Shown here: in pieces, positions 12,441 through 23,736 of the stretch | How the letters are laid out: the number at the start of each line of letters is the position of its first letter | How positions within the stretch are numbered: the first letter of the stretch is position 1 | Assembly: GCA_001247695.2 (NCBI GenBank) | Contig: LGRX02033525.1 | Coordinates: 1-64,000 of the forward strand | From: Cymbomonas tetramitiformis | Lineage: Eukaryota; Chlorophyta; Pyramimonadophyceae; Pyramimonadales; Pyramimonadaceae | DNA length: 64,000 nucleotides | Direction: 5' to 3' | Translations under genes and position numbers: made by a program | The notes under the pieces: model-generated | The model's input: only the letters and a program-made list of their open reading frames with translations | Told to the model about the DNA's origin: nothing | The model's database searches: none

Positions 12441-14337
12441 GTATTATCATGTCTATGATGATTTAGCATGATATAATAATGCCAAAAAACGAAGTTTTTC
12501 CAAATAATGGCGGCATTTTAGGGCATGTGTGGTTACAGTGGCCCTATTACCCAATACAGTGTTTAGGGTGTTACTTGCTATCAGTAACCCTAATACTGGT
12601 AAAAAATAAGCAGTATAACGATTTTGCCAAGATTTTTAGGCAAAACTGCATTCAATACCTAAGTGAATGTTAGGTGATTTTCAGAGGGTACGTTATACCC
12701 CTCACACACACATTCAAATATTAGGGTGTTACAGGGTGTTACACGTGTTATGTCTTTCAGGAATTGTTATTTGATAGATAAATATCCATTATAGCAAAAA
12801 AAATCAATCCCGAATTTGCAAAAGATTACACGTACAGCATTTTGACCGATTTTTCGTTACAGCCAATATGTTTACCCTATATATTACACACCTAATATCT
12901 AGGGTGTTACACGAAAGATGACATGTGTCATTATGATTTTCTCATACCTCAATAGGTATAAAATCATATTATCAAATAAAATAGGGTCCGATTTTCAATT
13001 TTCAAATCTATCGCAAACGGATTTTACCTATTTTGGCCGTTTTTGGCTTTATGTATATATATATATATATACATATCTCTGTGTGTGTGTGGACTGCAAA
13101 GTACAGAAACACTGCAAATCACTTTTCCTTTGCACATGACAAATTTCATGGCATAAAAGTGAATTATGCTGCATATCAACATCTGTGGTTGATCACATTT
13201 CTGGGTTTTACTGATTTAAACCCATGGAGGCAAATGCACTCTCTGGTGATATTTAAGATATATCAACTGTAAATGAATTCACAGTTGTGTCAGATCCTAA
13301 GATATATTTGGATGTATACAACGAGTATATCAAGTGATATCTCTATGTTCAAATACATCTGGACACTGCTAGATGTAATCTAAGCAGTTTTTACACAACA
13401 CAATGTTTGTGTATATGTACGTCCATAACCACCTTTTGTCAATTCATGTATGGTTGCTGATCTGAGTTGGTACATGCATGTGAGTGATCAGTTCTGCATC
13501 AACTGTCATAATGCAATGTAGATTTTGATGTTGCTCCAGCGATAGTGAATATGGCAGTGCTCAGCAGTTACCAGCTGCATATTGAGCACTGATACTGCCT
13601 TCGGGTCTGGAGATATTCTCCATCCAGCCCTACAGCATGTTGTTTAATCCTGTTACCATTACTATCGCCATCGCTGACATCCAGTACGCACATGTGTTTA
13701 CTGGATGTTATCTACATTATTGTATACATTGTTATTGGTATATTCACTCTGAGTCAGTGAATGTCAATGTATAATGAATGCTAGTGTTTGTGCAGTGTAT
13801 AGTACTGCTGATTAGTACTAGTGTGTGTGTGTGTATTTGTTTGCACACACTTTGCAGTATTTTTATGGATATCACAATATCCTAACAGCTTATCATGCAG
13901 ATTGTCAGCATACCACGTACTGATTATATCTAACATGATATATATAGTTTAGGGATTGTTGTAATTCCATGATAATCTCATTACGATATGAGTTGCTGAT
14001 AAATTTCACATGAAGCTCAGGTGAGCATTCCTTCAAGTAATCCACCATAGAATGTACGTGTTATCTGGAGAGCATCTCGGCTCCACCAGGGCACGACAAA
14101 CTTATTATGGTGTTATGATTACTGTCAGGCACCCTTTGCAACATGGATTCTAATATAGTTTAGCATTCACTGCAATATGCTTATGCTCTATTTAATACAG
14201 CTGTTATCGTGATCAAGCTGTTCAATATAATAAAGTATGTAACATTCACAACACTGCAATCATTCAGAACAAAATGTGTGCATGATATAGAAGTATATGC
14301 ACTTGGTATTAATGATTGCTGTAAGTGAAACAGTGTC

Positions 14338-14575
14338 AACAACGGAGCCGGGCCGTCTTCGACGGAGCCCGCCTTCGGCGGGCTACGACGTAGTTGGATC
14401 CCGCCTTCGGCGGGATCCCTACGGATACGGTCCGGGCCGAAGCCCGCCTTCGGCGGGCTACGACGTAGCCGGATCCCGCCTTCGGCGGGATCCCTACGGA
14501 TACGGACCGGGCCGAAGCCCGCCTTCGGCGGGCTACGACGTAGCCGGATCCTGCCTTTCACCGGATCCTTTGGAT
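14338..14575. repeat. Array of TTC-loop hairpins, first block
   Basis: Repeats of about 78 bp, each with a 7-bp stem (GCCCGCC-TTC-GGCGGGC) and a 10-bp stem (arm GGATCCCGCC, same TTC spacer), separated by CTACGACGTAG and GGATACGG spacers. The block opens with a 5-bp stem CCGTC-TTC-GACGG. All stems share the TTC loop although the arms differ. Confidence 0.85.
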
Positions 14576-14639
14576 ACGAGCATTTTTTGGAGCCTCATGA
14601 GATGTTATTTCATAAATAAAGTTAATGTGAAGCGCAAAT

Positions 14640-14905
14640 CAAGGTTGGGCTTGCGCGAGGGCGCTTCATGCAAAAAGATTCCAGAATCTAGATCGCGAGA
14701 TATAGGCGATTTAAGTATGCGCTTAGGTATGGTTAAGTATGGGCGAAACCCGAGCGGTATCGACCATAACTTTCCCATATCGCGACCAATTTCATCCCTG
14801 AAGTGCGCAATGCGTTCACATAGGTCTAGGGGACATCTTTATCGAATAAAAAGGTTTTCAAAAGTTTTTGCACGTAGCACGCACCCCCGCGCAAGCCCAA
14901 CCTTG
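14640..14905. mobile_element. 266-bp inverted-repeat element (MITE) nested in the hAT element
   Basis: Terminal inverted repeats CAAGGTTGGGCTTGCGCG (14640-14657, and the complement ending at 14905) are identical over 18 bp. AAAT stands directly outside each end (14636-14639, 14906-14909), a possible 4-bp target duplication. No coding capacity. Superfamily not identified. Confidence 0.75.
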
Positions 14906-15413
14906 AAATGATCAGCGTACGGTACTGTATATATCATCATGAGGGGGTCTTGCGATGATCGGATGCTGTATCAATATTAATATAGGCGGATTATTTAAGA
15001 GTTTGGTAAGAATTATTTAAGATATTGGTAAGGATTCGTTGTTTAAGACTTCTTTGCCTAGGTTATATATTAATTATTCACCGTAGAGTACAGCTATGGC
15101 GTCGTTCACCGTAGATGACGATATTTCTTGCAGTCTGCTGTCGGCAGATAATGCTATTCACAGTAGATAAATGATATTCACTGCAAATAATGATACTCAC
15201 TACACGTGATGATATTCACTAAACTATTTTGCAGATGATCGGCGTCGTACCAAAAGAAAAACGCTTCTTTTAGTCTTACACATCGATATTCACTAACAAT
15301 GGTCAATGGACCATGTATATGTAAATACATAACTCTGACTTCAAAACAATTTAGTACGATACAACCCCCCTTCTTGGTTGGTCCTCTCTAATCAAATGAG
15401 ATGCCTCAGCAGC

Positions 15414-15716
15414 AGTGTCAACAAAGGAACCGGGCCGTCTTCGACGGATACGGATACGGTCCGGGCCGAAGCCCGCCTTCGGCGGGCTACGACGTAGCCG
15501 GATCCCGCCTTCGGCGGGATCCCTACGGATACGGTCCGGACCGGATCCCGCCTTCGGCGGGCTACGACGTAGCCGGATCCCGCCTTCGGCGGGATCCCCA
15601 CGGATACGGTCCGGGCCGAAACCCGCCTTCGGCGGGCTACGTCGTAGAAGGATGCCAACGAAATAGCGGACCCGTCTCCGTCTCCGCGGATTAACCCGTC
15701 TCCGTTGTTGACACTG
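15414..15716. repeat. Array of TTC-loop hairpins, second block
   Basis: Same hairpin units and orientation as the first block, about 1.09 kb downstream. It starts with a slightly changed copy of the hAT 5' terminus (CAGTGTCAACAAAGGA) and ends at the true 3' terminus, so it resembles a 303-bp mini-element by itself, but it lacks its own target duplication. Confidence 0.8.
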
Positions 15717-16100
15717 AAGTGAAATGAGTGTATATGTGTGTGTGCTGATCTGCACACACATGTTGTACACAGATCACTGTGCTGATGGTAAGTATAATGC
15801 TGATGATCTAAAGTATTTGTGTGGTCATCAGAACATTGGAATCTGCTGCAGTATAATGATAATGCATTCACAGCAGTATGTATGCTGACAGGCCATAAAT
15901 CATTGCACGCAGTGATTGTAAACAGTGCGTAGAGATGATTTGCAATTATCGCTGATGTATGTTGTATACAAATGCGAGTGCGCTGCTGATGACAAGTATG
16001 AATTGTCGTCGCCATTCATTAGCATATGATACAGCATAATTTTTGAACGTGATTTATGCAAGCGCGCGCATGCTGCGATCAACTTCTGCAAAATATGTAA

Positions 16101-16218
16101 CCATCGCGCAGTATGCGACCACAGCGCATGCTGCTACCTGCAATTTAGTAACAATCGCGCAGTATGCGAACATCGCGCATGCTGCCATATGCAATTTAGT
16201 GACAATCGCGCAGTATGC
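16101..16218. repeat. Tandem repeat of about 52 bp
   Basis: A little over two units containing CATCGCGCAGTATGCGA and GCGCATGCTGC. It lies within the LTR element and is of unknown role. Confidence 0.6.
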
Positions 16219-16600
16219 ATGTATGATGCCGTATAAAAGCCATTCAGTGCAATCATAAAAATTGCGATACTGCGCTGATGCATCTGCGAACATGCATATC
16301 TCCGTGGACCATTTATCGTATACATTTCATTGTTGCGCCGATATATGCCATATGCACACCTTATCGCTTATATGTGCGATCAGCTGTTGTGCAAGTGCGC
16401 TGCGGAAAATCTCCTCGCGCAATTTATGCGCTGTCAATATGCGAGCGTATTTATTGTTCGGTTTGTAGATATTTAGTATTTGCGAACGCTGTCGTATATG
16501 CGCCCTCCTGCAAACCTGCGAACAATATTAAGTATGCTACGCTTCTATCACTGCACCCACTTGAGTTCTCGAGTGTCGCGCCTTGACGACTTTTAGAATA

Positions 16601-16964
16601 CCACTCTTATATACAGCTATAGTGCCAAAGTATATCTGGTGGGAAATATATATATATATATACATTATATAACTATCATCTTCTGATCCAGGAAATGCAA
16701 TTAAGCATGGTATCAGGTTATATGTTATGTATATAGTTCAGCATTCCAAACTTACTCGAGAATGTAAATGCTGAGCAAGAGTCAACTTATAGTCATTGGG
16801 ATATAGTTTCCCATCCAAGTTTACACTTTATTAGTGATAGTGGATTTAACGTTGTACAGATTTCAACGTTATTTGTGGATGCAGTGATTTTATCAAAAGC
16901 AATCTATCAGAAATCACCAGATCGGAATATGAAATGGATATGTGTGAATCCTATCCACCTTCTT
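16601..16964. repeat. Internal 364-bp duplication, copy B
   Basis: Direct copy of 11893-12256. It is bracketed by GAATACCACTCTTA on both sides (from 16597 and from 16976). The right bracket is part of a 19-nt stretch (16974-16992) that is the reverse complement of the junction between the 5' LTR end and the primer-binding site. Confidence 0.9.
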
Positions 16965-17804
16965 GCCTGGACGAGAATACCACTCTTAAGGGCTGAGCTA
17001 TGCAAGCCCTGTTATAATATTCAATATTATCAATAATCACTGTGCAGTTGAACAGCTTACACAAGTGAACGTATGTGCGGGTTTGTGAGTGCAGTCTATG
17101 AATCCAGAACTGCTGAAGCACAACGCTTCCTCACTTAAGTACCTACGTCTCCCATCATCCTTGATTGCAGACAGCAAAGCCGAGTGAGTAAATCAGCCAC
17201 TCTAGCTAATTGCCCGTCATTCCTTCCAGGTTCATGACAAGAGACAATTCATCAAAGTCATACATCAATGCATAAGTCACATGCATGGTTGCACAGTTTG
17301 TATCCGAATACCATTCCATCAAGGTTAAGCATCTTGACAGTAACTATGGCCAACCAAAAGCCTTCCTGTCTTCGGATATCCTGAGTATTCTCATTTCCAG
17401 TTCCATTATGGACTAGGAAGCATCATGACTGTGCCTCGCCAGGACACTAATACTCAAAGCCGCACACTTGAGGCGAGCCTTATGAGACAGTGACCTTTGG
17501 CTTGTGGGGCGTCAACCCCTTATCAAATCCTGAACACTTGTTAACACCTGGATAAATTTAACATGATGCAACTTAAGTGGGATTATAAGTTCCACATAAT
17601 CATATTGTCTATGTATGCTGAAGGCATAACTGCCGCATATGATCACAATAGGTCGCAGCTTCTATAACATTGTGGCTTCTAAGTCAAAAGCTGATAGCCA
17701 ATGACTTTTTGCAAAAAATTGCCGACCATATAAAAATCAGGCCATGGAAACATGTACCCAAGAGGTTTTCGTCCATCGGTCACATATATATATCAGGGCT
17801 GCAT

Positions 17805-17930
17805 CCCAAGAACTGCAGGGCTTCATCCCAAGAACTGCAGGGCTGCATCCCAAGAACTGCGATGCATCTTCGGTGCAATGGGCTGCAACCCGAGAACTGC
17901 AGGGTTATATCCCTAACATTTTTTACCCTG
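17805..17930. repeat. Tandem repeat of about 24 bp
   Basis: Four to five units of GGGCTGCATCCCAAGAACTGCA with drift. Inverted in orientation relative to the array at 12355-12440. Confidence 0.7.
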
Positions 17931-18870
17931 CATCAAATTGATATGACAGGAGCAGGAATTGATCCTTCCTTGCTAAGGTGTAGTGAGCCTTGTATAAATC
18001 ATACCCTTACACAGATACGCATATGCGGGTACCAATATCTGTGAAAAAACTGCTAATGCTACCTTTGCCAAAACCGTGGTTTGTCATCGGATTCTTGGCC
18101 AGTCATCCGAAGCTACCGGAGATATTGACTGAGGTAGAAGGAGTTGTGATCCTAAGTTGTGCTTGACAAACATAACTAAAGAAATTTCACATTAGTACGT
18201 GGCGAATCCATTCTCACTCATCGCGATAGATGTTCGTCAAAGCGTGCGTACTGGACAAAAATATTGAGGAGTTGAGCAGACCGGTAAAGGATTATAAGTC
18301 CAATTCCGTTAAGCAGGGCCACTCCGTTTGCATTAAAACAAGCCCCTTTGTTCGTTTATTATCGAAATTGGGCTCCCCATCACCGCCTAGGATCCTCCAA
18401 AGTAGCTTAAGGAGGGGAGGAAGAGTTGGGTGCACTATATCAGGCCGAGAATCGTTCGAATATAATTCGTTATAATCGTGGGATCATCGATCGCGCAAAG
18501 GCGACGACGGCTAGCGCAAATAATCCGTAACGTAGACTTCGGATGCTTTGAATCGTCTAGCACATACATGATAACGTGTGGATCAATCAGTAATCCAGCG
18601 TAGGATTGTATCGCGAAAACGCTCTTCATTGAACCTTGGAACGTCACTCAACGATACGATTTCCGGAAAGGTGGGCTGCATCCTAAGGACTGTATGGCTA
18701 AATGCCTAAGGTGAGGGACTAAAGTGGACTCAGTTCCCCCCAATAACCTAAAAACACCATGAGGGACGCCTCAAATCGGTGTAAGAAGACTGGTACCAGC
18801 AAGAAGCGACAACAACAAAGACATTAAAGACATATACAAAGGTATGCCCGTTGTGAGGTCACAACTCTCT

Positions 18871-18884
18871 TAAGAGGGGAGATC
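18871..18884 (+). promoter_or_regulatory. Putative polypurine tract
   Basis: AAGAGGGGAGA followed by TC directly before the right LTR. It is placed and composed as the plus-strand primer of an LTR retrotransposon. Confidence 0.65.
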
Positions 18885-19490
18885 TGTCAGGGTTATGACC
18901 GATGACATATGTGTCATACATGTCATACGTGTCATACCATGTCATGTTATGTCATATATTATTATGACAGTCGGTCATGTCATATATTATTATGACAGTC
19001 GACAGTATGGTCGATCATGACTGTACAGGTCGAGTCGCGTCATATATTTATGACAGTCGTCAGTACGGTCGACTATGACATGTACAGTCGTACCATTTGT
19101 CATTCACTCACCTTGAGTGACACCTGTCATCGAGAGGCCAGGTTGTGGCATCGAGATGACAAAGCAAGATGAAGTCTTGAAGAACCAAAAGTGTTCGGAG
19201 AAAACTCATCTTCGCTTCTAGCATGTTCTGAACAAGCATGCGAGTATCATATGGCTTATTCGTTCAGCCGATACTGATTGTTCAACCAATGCCTTGGGTT
19301 CACAACCCAATTGTGGTGGCATCTATGAGATGCGGGGCATTGCGTAAAATGAGGTAGCGTTGGGCTACAGCAGTCACTTCTGAAGAAGCACTGCACTCAT
19401 ATCCACACAGACGCTGCGTGAGCTATTAACGTTCCATAATAGCCTCGCTATATATCATATATCATATCGCTTCCAAGCGAACCCTTAAGA
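18885..19490 (+). repeat. 3' LTR of the LARD-like element
   Basis: 606 bp, identical by eye to 10616-11221, followed at once by GTCGG, the target duplication. Confidence 0.9.
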
Positions 19491-20328
19491 GTCGGGCTGC
19501 TGTCCGCACATGAATTTTGGCAATTACTTTGCAAATTTCGCAACATGTATCGCAACATTTTAAACATGTTTTCACTGTGATATATGTGCGTCGTTTGACA
19601 CTCGAAACGTAGCGAAAGAAGCCGTACTTCGCGTTTTAGGATGCTCGCCGGGAGTGAGTACCCTTGCGGTACTAAACGATTGCGTAGCGAGATGTACAGA
19701 GATGAGTCTCCGCCAAGTTTTCACGCAAAGTTAACTTAAGTTAACGTTGCGTGATAGCGCGTTTGGCGTTATTCCATCCGTATTCGCGGATGTGAGCAAG
19801 CCGCGAAGGGGGTTCGCATTGCGGACTTCAAACGCGTTTTGGGCATCCGCGTTTCTGCGGATGCTCAAGACAGCGACTGAAACTAACTTCACTACATACT
19901 TATAAAGTGTTGGAGAGAGTTGCACGCTGTTCGAACACTCATAAGTTTGAGACTGCAAAACGTTTGTTCCAATTGTCCCGTTTATAGCGGTACAATGATG
20001 AAAACGTGCGGGGATCTTTACGCACGCGCTCATCATGTCCAATAAAAAAGTTCACTACGGAAAACACAATGAAACGTATCATTACGAAGTTATAGGTCTT
20101 ATAACTTCGGAATAATATCATAATCATAGGCTCACCGTAGCAGAAATATCAAGTTATTTCTTTGAAAGCGGTGCTTGGGACGCAACATCAGGCTGAAAAA
20201 CACAGAAGGTGCGAGTCGCTTTTCAGACGTGGCACGTAGATTTAGTCGGCAGAGAGTCGTCTCTCTCGAAAGCCGTCAAAAAAATCGGGCCTCCATTAGA
20301 TCGAAGGATGCACAGAGCAAGGTCTGAC
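19491..20328. other. Unassigned flank of the LTR element
   Basis: Unique-looking sequence with no gene recognised. A minus-strand open frame (20042-19731) has no familiar motif. Confidence 0.4.
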
Positions 20329-20455
20329 CGAAAGTCGACGAAAGATGCTTCATGTCACGAGATGTCAGGCCTTCTATAACTTCAGTTTTGGGTCGACGCA
20401 AGTTATAGAAGGCCTGACATGGGCGTGACATGCAAGAGTCGGCGTCGACTTTCCG
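20329..20455. repeat. Long imperfect hairpin with a perfect 21-bp core
   Basis: ATGTCAGGCCTTCTATAACTT (about 20361-20381) faces its exact reverse complement (about 20400-20420) across a loop of about 18 nt. The pairing continues outward with bulges to CGAAAGTCGACG and its partner, giving arms of about 50 nt. Size and shape are those of a small-RNA precursor or a MITE. Confidence 0.75.
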
Positions 20456-20554
20456 TCGACCTACGGTCGTCCGAGCCAATCAGCTTGCTGCGATCAAAAA
20501 ACTGCCGACGCCGACTACAGTCGGGTAACATGACACCAAACCATAGAATCAGCC

Positions 20555-21270
20555 TTACCTTACTTACTTTAATCAGCAGCAGCAGCAAAGCTCGAATCCC
20601 AACGAACGACGCAGTCGAATTATCGATCTGACGATCGACAGATGCTAGCGATGACACTGCCACTGCAGTCGCGTACATTTATCGCGACGCCACCCACGCG
20701 TCATGGCATGGCATGCTGGGAAGCAAAAAGCAAAGCACTGTCGCGCACATGATCCTACGGTCAGATAATGTAATGGCGAAAATGATTTAAACATCGCATG
20801 GCCGACGCGATGTTCGGAAATCAGATAGATTCGCTTTTACATTGCATAGCAGACGCGAGGTTCGAGAAATGTCAAATCATTAATGGAATGGCAGACTCGA
20901 TGTTCATGTTCGGATCTCTCGAGTGCGCCACGTCGGCAAGATAAATAATCCCATCCACCGTCAGATGCGCCTAGTGGAGATCTTAATTTAAGATCGACCG
21001 GGCCTAGTACTTACCTTACTTACCTTACTTAATCAGCAGCAGCAAAGCGCGAATCCCAACGGGCGACACAGACGAACTTCCGATCTCACGATCGCCAGAC
21101 GCTAACGATGACAGTGCCACTGCAGTCGCGTACATTCACCGCGACGCCACCCACGCGTTATGGCATGGCATGTTGGGACGCAAAAAGCGAAGCACTGTCG
21201 CGCACATGATCTTACGGTCAGATGGCCTAGTGGAGATCTCCTTTTTGAGATCGATCCGCCTAGTACTGTA
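20555..21270. repeat. Second cluster of the CTG-bearing dispersed repeat
   Basis: Two minus-orientation copies (about 20555-20768 and 21003-21226) of the family seen at 8.7-10.3 kb, with 4 and 3 CTG-type triplets. They are joined by a hairpin CCTAGTGGAGATCTTAA...GACCGGGCCTAG. The right edge repeats the 10236-10258 terminus. Confidence 0.75.
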
Positions 21271-21502
21271 TAACTTTGCACGATTGCGTCATATCTTGGT
21301 GCAGATGCTCAGGTCTTGTTCTCGTTACCTGTAACGTGTAACCCCATCGCATGCCTGACCAAACGACTTAGACGAGAGGGGAGAGACCGAGACCTCTGCC
21401 GTCTGCGCTAAGACATGTGATAGACATGGAAGATATGAACAGGGATTAGAAGCACGAAGCAGGACATAGACAAGGAGAGATTTTCTTCTGTATGGTTCCG
21501 GC

Positions 21503-23736
21503 ATGGATCGTACGGAAGACGTAGTTGCAGAAGTTAACTGTATCGTCCGCGCATTTCGCAAAGATCTCATCCGTTTGAGATGGGCCCTGCCCGATGGGGA
21601 TGGCTGGAAGCCTGAGCAATCCGTCAAGTCCCACAGGTAATCCTGGTCCACAACACATGCCATCCTTCCCACAGGCCTGCGCGCAGAGAATGCCCTCGGG
21701 CAGTGACTTTTCAACATGTGCGTTCGCGTGTCTTTGTCAATATGTGCCACTGATGTGTCGGAATACTCCCAGCGCTTCACTTCAACTCCCCAAAATCTTT
21801 TTTCAGAATTTGGCCGTACTTGCAGATACTTACTTGCGCATCACGGCGAGCACGTCGAGCTGTGTATGCAAGTCGCGAGGAAGTTGTACGCCTGGGGCAT
21901 TCCTTGGTAATCCCACAATCGATTTACTGTTGCGCATATGTGCTTGAACAACTATACCTCGCAATCAGCGTAGTCCAGGTGAACGTCCGGAATCAAACAC
22001 ACCTCAACGGCCTCGCCAGTGTCTGAGTTATTTAATGTGGAAATATCTATGCAGTGATGAGGCTCTGAAAGCCATCAAGGCACACGCCCCTCGAGGTAAG
22101 CGCGAGCTCTATTCTGACCCAGTCTTGACAGTACGTGGAAAGTTAGGTTTCTTGTTTGATATTCTCGGATTTTACGCCAGCAGTCAGTCTACCGTTAGGT
22201 CTTTTCTTCGGGTTTCTTGGGAGGCGCTGCGCATCAAAGGGCGTCTATGACGTCTTGCAACGCAGGCGTTGTGGAGATCGGTGGCGGAACGGGGCTCTGG
22301 GCGCATGCGCTCACTACTCGCGGTATAAATGTGGACTCCTTCGATAATCCGAAGCAGTGCTCGGATCAGCACTTCCACGCGCTGGATCTCAATCTGCGCC
22401 TCCCGACACGTGCGTAACCTGAAGCCGGATCTCCCTCTGCGTCGCTGTTTCTTCCTTGTCGCGATGGAGCCCATCTTCTTGCTGGCTGGAAAGGTCACCA
22501 CCTCGTTGCCTTGATGGCTAGCGTCGAAGTTTTGTCTTTGATATCTGCGGTGCAACTGGGCCTGCTTTTAACACCTGCACATTCATTGTGTGTGTGCCCT
22601 TTCCCCTTGTACGCCGTGTGATTTCATGCCGCGACAGCGTGGGCTTATGTTGCTTGTGGTCCTTTCACAGTGACCCTGGACCATCTCCAATTTGAACCGG
22701 GACTCGTGTTTGTTCTCGTTCCATCCATCCCCCATCACGATGCCCCAGCGCCGTGCTCCAGGAGCGACACCCCAGCCAGGCAGGAGCGACACCCCAGCCA
22801 GGCAGGAGCGACACCCCAGCCAGGCAGGAGATTCTAGGCGACTTTGCTGGGTGAGGTGTTACCCGATGGGGCAAGGCGGTGTGGCTCTGCAGGGGAGACC
22901 TTGAAGGTGCAGTCCGCCGCGCCGCCGTTCGCCACAGTGGCGCCGGGTGGCCCTGAAAAGTGTCAGCTGTTTCCGGAGCGGGCGTTGCTCCTCTGCTGGC
23001 CGCCGCCTCCACGATCCCCTGGTACTTTTCCTTTTCTCACGAGCGAAAACCTTGCAGCTCTCTTTGCGTGCTACAACAGTCGGAACTGATTCAGGGTTAC
23101 AAATATTATCCGAAGAAGCACCGGAGATGGGCCTTTTATAAAAGGGGAAGGGGTTGGAGGGAGGGGCTACGTGAGGCTCAGACGCCGAGTGCCTCGCATC
23201 GCGTTGCTTGACACAGTTTCGAGGTGCGTGTCGCGCCGTGTCCCAGGGACGCAAGGCCGTCCTTTCGAGTCAGTAGATGCACCTTGTCTCCTTTGAGACG
23301 TCCTTTGCCCCTTTGCCCTCCTGTGGAAGTGTTGCCTTGGTTCAACTTGCACGTGTGGTCCACCTCACAGCCAAGTGTCGTGTTGACTGCCTCAAAAGCT
23401 GGTTTGCTAGGAGCCTCGCGTGACATCTCCACGATTGCTGCGGGCCAAGTGTTACGACTTTGGGGTGCTAAGTGGTACGACTACCACGGGCTATATGGGA
23501 TTACGGCTTAGCTGAGGGGAGTTTGAGGGTTTTGAGGGAATGCAGGCGATGTCGTGTGCTACGTGGGTGAGTGGGAAGGCCAAACTGGTGAGGGGCCCTT
23601 CCCACACGAAGCAGCACTCTTTCTGTCTTTTGGAAAAGTTTGGTTGGATGATTTTGGCAACCTTTCCCACTTAACGGTTTTCAATACAAGGGTACGCTGC
23701 ATTCAGTCTTCCGTGTCTTTTGGAAATCCCATGTGA
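21503..23736 (+). CDS. Class I SAM-dependent methyltransferase-like protein, 7 exons
   Basis: Exons: 21503-21636, 21675-21717, 21773-21906, 22055-22095, 22266-22409, 22893-23078, 23546-23736. Splice phases agree at each join and total 873 nt (290 codons plus stop). Residues 119-129 read VVEIGGGTGLW, the glycine-rich motif I that holds S-adenosylmethionine, followed by an acidic residue after TTRGINV in the place of motif II. Downstream blocks GGPE...RALLLCWPPP and VCYVGEWEGQTGEGPF match, from memory, a family of uncharacterised eukaryotic and bacterial methyltransferase-like proteins that also share the upstream ARKLYAWGIP...DEALKAI block. The methyl acceptor is unknown. Intron 1 is only 38 nt and the donor of exon 6 (GTCGGA) is weak, so exons 1-2 and the last join are the least certain parts. 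A 22-bp minisatellite lies in intron 5. Confidence 0.78.
22760..22830. repeat. 22-bp minisatellite in the methyltransferase intron 5
   Basis: Three units of GAGCGACACCCCAGCCAGG. Wholly intronic. Confidence 0.85.

Larger units (their letters stand above)
14331..15716. mobile_element. Non-autonomous hAT-type DNA transposon, 1386 bp
   Basis: The ends are inverted: CAGTGTCAACAACGGAG at 14331 and its reverse complement ending at 15716. The element is flanked by a perfect 8-bp duplication AAGTGAAA (14323-14330 and 15717-15724). An 8-bp target duplication and CAG-type termini are the hAT signature. There is no transposase. The interior holds two arrays of GC-rich hairpins and a second, smaller inverted-repeat element. 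A near copy of the 5' end recurs at 15414, so the element may have grown by duplication of its own terminus. It sits inside the LARD-like element, which dates it after, or together with, the spread of that family. Confidence 0.85.
10616..19490 (+). mobile_element. Non-coding LTR retrotransposon derivative (LARD-like), 8875 bp
   Basis: Two LTRs of 606 bp (10616-11221, 18885-19490) appear identical by eye. They are flanked by the direct duplication GTCGG at 10611-10615 and 19491-19495. A primer-binding-type TGG start follows the left LTR and a purine tract precedes the right one, which sets plus orientation. The 7.66-kb interior has no gag, protease, integrase or reverse transcriptase. It is AT-rich, with nested elements, tandem repeats and a 364-bp internal duplication. 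Large non-coding LTR elements (LARDs) move with proteins of autonomous relatives. The identical LTRs imply very recent insertion. The LTR starts TG but appears to end GA rather than CA. The orientation of coding genes nearby is unaffected. Confidence 0.88.

Noticed and set aside
14181..16015. Arg/Pro-rich frames (RRSPPKAGFGPDRIRRDPAEGG type) on both strands
   Set aside because: They are translations of the hairpin arrays in the hAT-type element. Palindromes give mirror frames on both strands.
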